Part shown: positions 62,127-64,000 of the stretch, piece by piece | Layout of the letters: every line of letters starts with the position of its first letter | Position numbering within the stretch: position 1 is the stretch's first letter | Assembly: GCA_016841825.1 (NCBI GenBank) | Contig: JAENYK010000012.1 | Location: 124,001 to 188,000 of the forward strand | Length of the DNA: 64,000 nt | Direction of reading: 5' to 3' | Origin: Halothermothrix sp. | GTDB lineage: Bacteria; Bacillota; Halanaerobiia; DY22613 | The notes under the pieces: generated by a model | Databases searched by the model: none | What the model was told of the DNA's origin: nothing | The model's input: only the letters and a program-made list of their open reading frames with translations | Translations under genes and position numbers: made by a program

Positions 62127-63221
62127 ATGGAGAAAATTCATATTTTTGCACCAGACTTGGGGAATAGTTATACTCATTTTGTGAAACCAGAGACTTTAGA
62201 GGTGGTGTCAATTCCATCTTTGATTGCTCCTGCCAGGAAGATTAGATACACTGAGGAGTTTGGAGATCTTTCATCTAGTGAAAAGGGAAATGAGATTCAG
62301 GAGATGATTCTGCAGACAGATGAAGGTACATTTTTTGTTGGTCATTATGCTTATCTTAAGTCTCGAAATGGAGTAAAGTTGTCTCTCGACACTCAGCAGT
62401 CAATGTTCATTAAAGATAAGCTTTTGAAAACTTCTATGGCCATGGCACTCCCACAGAGATGTCAGGTGAAGTTAGTGTTAGGTCATCCGTATTCTGAGTC
62501 AAGCCTTGCTAAAGAGTATGAGAGGATGGCTTTGGGGGCACATGAGTTTGGATTTAATGGTAAGGAGTACTGTCATGAGGTGATAGAAGTTATAACCATG
62601 GCACAACCAGTAGCTGCTTTTTTAGGAATTGTAACCGACAGCTTTGGAAGAACGCTTAAAGAATATATCCCGTATTTCAATATTCCAGTTGTAGTGATCG
62701 ATATTGGCGGTGGAACGGTGGACTTCTGTTGGATTGAGAAAAACCCAATAAATGGAGAACTTGAAGTGGTGGATGAATATTCTGACTCTAAATGGTTAGG
62801 TGTCTGGTACAGTCTTGGTTTGATTAAGGAGGAAATAGCAGTAAGATATGGTGTTGAAAAGCGAATTGTTGATCTGGAGTATGAATTGAAAGGTAAGAAA
62901 TCTCTGGTCAATATAAAAGGGGAAATGGTCGATATCTCAAAGTTGAAGAAATCTATGTATGAACAGACTTCTGTTGATATCCTTACGCTAGGGATAAACC
63001 TGTGGAAGGATGCTAAAGGAAAGATCGGTATAGCGTTTTCTGCGGGTGGGGGATCAGAGACATTTCAGGAGGTACTAATTCCTCGATATGATAGGTTATT
63101 TACTCAATATGCTTTTGCAGATAAGTTTGCTATAGCAAGGGGTCAATGGACGAAAGCTGTTAAGATGTGGGGAATACCTAAAATTGAGAAAGTAGTGGAA
63201 AGTGGTGAAGTAGATGGTTAA
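62127..63221 (+). CDS. parM: ParM-like actin-family plasmid segregation protein
   Basis: A 364-residue actin-fold ATPase. Phosphate-1 region is FAPDLGNSYTHFVKP, phosphate-2 VVVIDIGGGTVDFCW, and the adenosine motif FSAGGGSETF. Such proteins form filaments that push plasmid copies apart, attached through a ParR adaptor at parC. AGAGGAGGAAG precedes the ATG. The stop overlaps the next gene by 8 bases. ParM-like actins also occur in phages and in some phage-plasmids, which fits the recombinase at the element's edge. Confidence 0.87.
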   Translation: MEKIHIFAPDLGNSYTHFVKPETLEVVSIPSLIAPARKIRYTEEFGDLSSSEKGNEIQEMILQTDEGTFFVGHYAYLKSRNGVKLSLDTQQSMFIKDKLLKTSMAMALPQRCQVKLVLGHPYSESSLAKEYERMALGAHEFGFNGKEYCHEVIEVITMAQPVAAFLGIVTDSFGRTLKEYIPYFNIPVVVIDIGGGTVDFCWIEKNPINGELEVVDEYSDSKWLGVWYSLGLIKEEIAVRYGVEKRIVDLEYELKGKKSLVNIKGEMVDISKLKKSMYEQTSVDILTLGINLWKDAKGKIGIAFSAGGGSETFQEVLIPRYDRLFTQYAFADKFAIARGQWTKAVKMWGIPKIEKVVESGEVDG

Positions 63222-63477
63222 GTCCTACAAAGTTAGGACATATCCGACTCTATATCCGTGGATACCAGTACATATGGAGATCATCAGAGAGTATGAGAAA
63301 TGTCCAAATAAGTCAGAGTTCGTTAGAATGGCTTTAGAGCATTTTGCAAAAAGTGGGTTTCCGGGGTTACAATCTGGTCAACCACAGGTGTTAGATAATT
63401 TACGTCAAACCAAACGGGTAACCACTGAGCAAGGTAAAGGTGAGGTTTATGATGATGACCCATTATCAGATTTATAA
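63214..63477 (+). CDS. ParR-like partition adaptor
   Basis: An 87-residue protein. KSYKVRTYPTLYPWIPVHMEIIR is followed by KSEFVRMALEHFAKSG, the sequence pattern of a ribbon-helix-helix domain, and the C-terminal 35 residues are charged and disordered, ending in acidic DDDPLSDL. In ParR the tail caps the actin filament. GTGGTG precedes the ATG, which overlaps the actin gene. Identity is inferred mostly from position. Confidence 0.6.
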   Translation: MVKSYKVRTYPTLYPWIPVHMEIIREYEKCPNKSEFVRMALEHFAKSGFPGLQSGQPQVLDNLRQTKRVTTEQGKGEVYDDDPLSDL

Positions 63478-63489
63478 GGATGTGGTCTA

Positions 63490-64000
63490 GTGAGTAGTGA
63501 TACCCAAAGTATTAAAATCGATTTTAGATTGCTAGAGAATACAGAATTCAATAGGTTGATGAGATCGGGGTGCTTTAACACCTATTGTCAGATAAGAAAG
63601 ATGATCTGGCGTTCCCTTAGACCATCTGTGATCGGAGATTTGCATATTCGATATATGAGCGGTAGTTTAGCCGCTGCGTGTAAAACGAAGAAACTGGCCC
63701 AGCTTTGTTCGGTAACTCCAAGGCAGGTTAGAAATGACATTCGGAAAATGAAAGAGGAATATCAGATAGTGGATTGTGTCTCTGAAAACGATTATTATGT
63801 TTTTATCCTGGGTGAGTGGAATGAGATTGAGAGAAATGGAAAACCACTACGATATGAATATTATTATCTGGATAAATATGCGACTTTTATTCAACGTCAA
63901 TCAGAGGATGAGGAAATGAATTTCCCCAGCGAGGAAAAAGATTTCCACGAAGTGCGGAAATTTATTTCCCCCAAGGAATATATAACCCGCTTTATTCACG
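63490..64000 (+). CDS. replication-initiator-like protein (3'-truncated by window edge)
   Basis: The first 170 residues are visible from GTG 63490, 12 bases after the ParR-like gene. The central part (KKLAQLCSVTPRQVRNDIRKM) is a helix-turn-helix of the type in plasmid and phage initiators, after a hydrophobic N-terminal domain (LRPSVIGDLHIRYM). The polar EDEEMNFPSEEKDFHEVRKF linker carries three inverted repeats in its DNA. I do not recognise a named family; a DnaD or lambda-O-like role is inferred from layout. Confidence 0.55.
   Translation, partial: MSSDTQSIKIDFRLLENTEFNRLMRSGCFNTYCQIRKMIWRSLRPSVIGDLHIRYMSGSLAAACKTKKLAQLCSVTPRQVRNDIRKMKEEYQIVDCVSENDYYVFILGEWNEIERNGKPLRYEYYYLDKYATFIQRQSEDEEMNFPSEEKDFHEVRKFISPKEYITRFIH
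63912..63969. repeat. three phased GGAAA-N4-TTTCC repeats inside the initiator-like gene
   Basis: GGAAATGAATTTCC (63912), GGAAAAAGATTTCC (63933) and GGAAATTTATTTCC (63956) are 21 and 23 bases apart, about two helix turns. The spacers differ, the palindromic arms do not. Repeats inside an initiator coding sequence mark the origins of lambdoid and many Firmicute phages. Confidence 0.65.

Larger units (their letters stand above)
57484..64000. mobile_element. integrated serine-recombinase element in cotJC (left end; right end outside)
   Basis: The left boundary falls at about 57484-57497, where cotJC homology ends after GTEE. The element carries a large serine recombinase at its edge, a broken TPR/peptide pair, divergent XRE regulators, a ParM-like/ParR-like partition module and a replication-initiator-like gene. 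It continues past 64000. The content indicates a plasmid or phage-plasmid origin. Serine recombinases use a two-base core, so no long direct repeat is expected. Confidence 0.85.

Overview
The window reads as chromosome of a low-GC, spore-forming, strictly anaerobic Firmicute that probably has an outer membrane. Sporulation is shown by CotF-type and CotJ coat genes, a DUF1657 protein and a SpoVB-like flippase. Anaerobic life is shown by rubrerythrin, rubredoxin-type proteins and ferredoxin. A diderm envelope is suggested by a secretin and a putative outer-membrane barrel. This combination recalls spore-forming Halanaerobiales-type bacteria; the assignment is inference from gene content.

Region by region. 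1-8131: a catabolic operon (2-keto-4-pentenoate hydratase, acylating acetaldehyde dehydrogenase, 4-hydroxy-2-oxovalerate aldolase, ferredoxin/BFD protein, a possible LarA-like protein, UbiD, MatC-like carrier), then a separate UbiX for the UbiD cofactor. 8150-8794: debris of a second copy of the 14-19.7 kb locus, joined to a two-component system whose response regulator has an in-frame TGA, followed by an ABC-2 exporter behind a direct-repeat promoter. 13.2-19.1 kb (minus strand): secretin, predicted beta-barrel, a pilin-like secreted protein, an Ig-like chaperone-type protein and two more secreted beta-sandwich proteins; I cannot match this set to a described secretion or fimbrial system. 19.7-23.7 kb: aroE, aroC, aroK, aroB. 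23.9-30.8 kb: subtilase lipoprotein, divergent PRPP synthetase-like protein, ATP-grasp protein, a run of DnaA boxes, a zinc phospholipase C-like protein. 31.0-33.8 kb: larE, larB, larC for the nickel-pincer cofactor, with larC apparently made by -1 frameshifting. 34-47 kb: metabolic, transport, oxidative-stress and spore genes. 48.3-50.4 kb: a coat operon with a tandem-repeat protein. 51.2-55.3 kb: LytS/LytTR pair beside a CstA transporter.

57.5 kb to the right edge: a large-serine-recombinase element inserted inside the spore coat gene cotJC, immediately after cotJA-cotJB. The cotJC reading frame stops at codon 68 and its 3' part is not seen. The arrangement matches elements such as skin (in sigK) and SPbeta (in spsM), which are excised in the mother cell to rebuild the spore gene. 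The element carries a TPR protein overlapping a small exported-peptide gene (quorum-sensing-like, but the TPR frame is broken), divergent XRE regulators, a ParM-like actin with a ParR-like partner and upstream repeats, and a replication-initiator-like gene with three phased inverted repeats inside its coding sequence. It therefore looks like an integrated plasmid or phage-plasmid.

A structured intergenic repeat in two related forms (three hairpins each, compensatory changes between copies) is scattered from 8 to 35 kb and resembles IS200/IS605 ends without a transposase.
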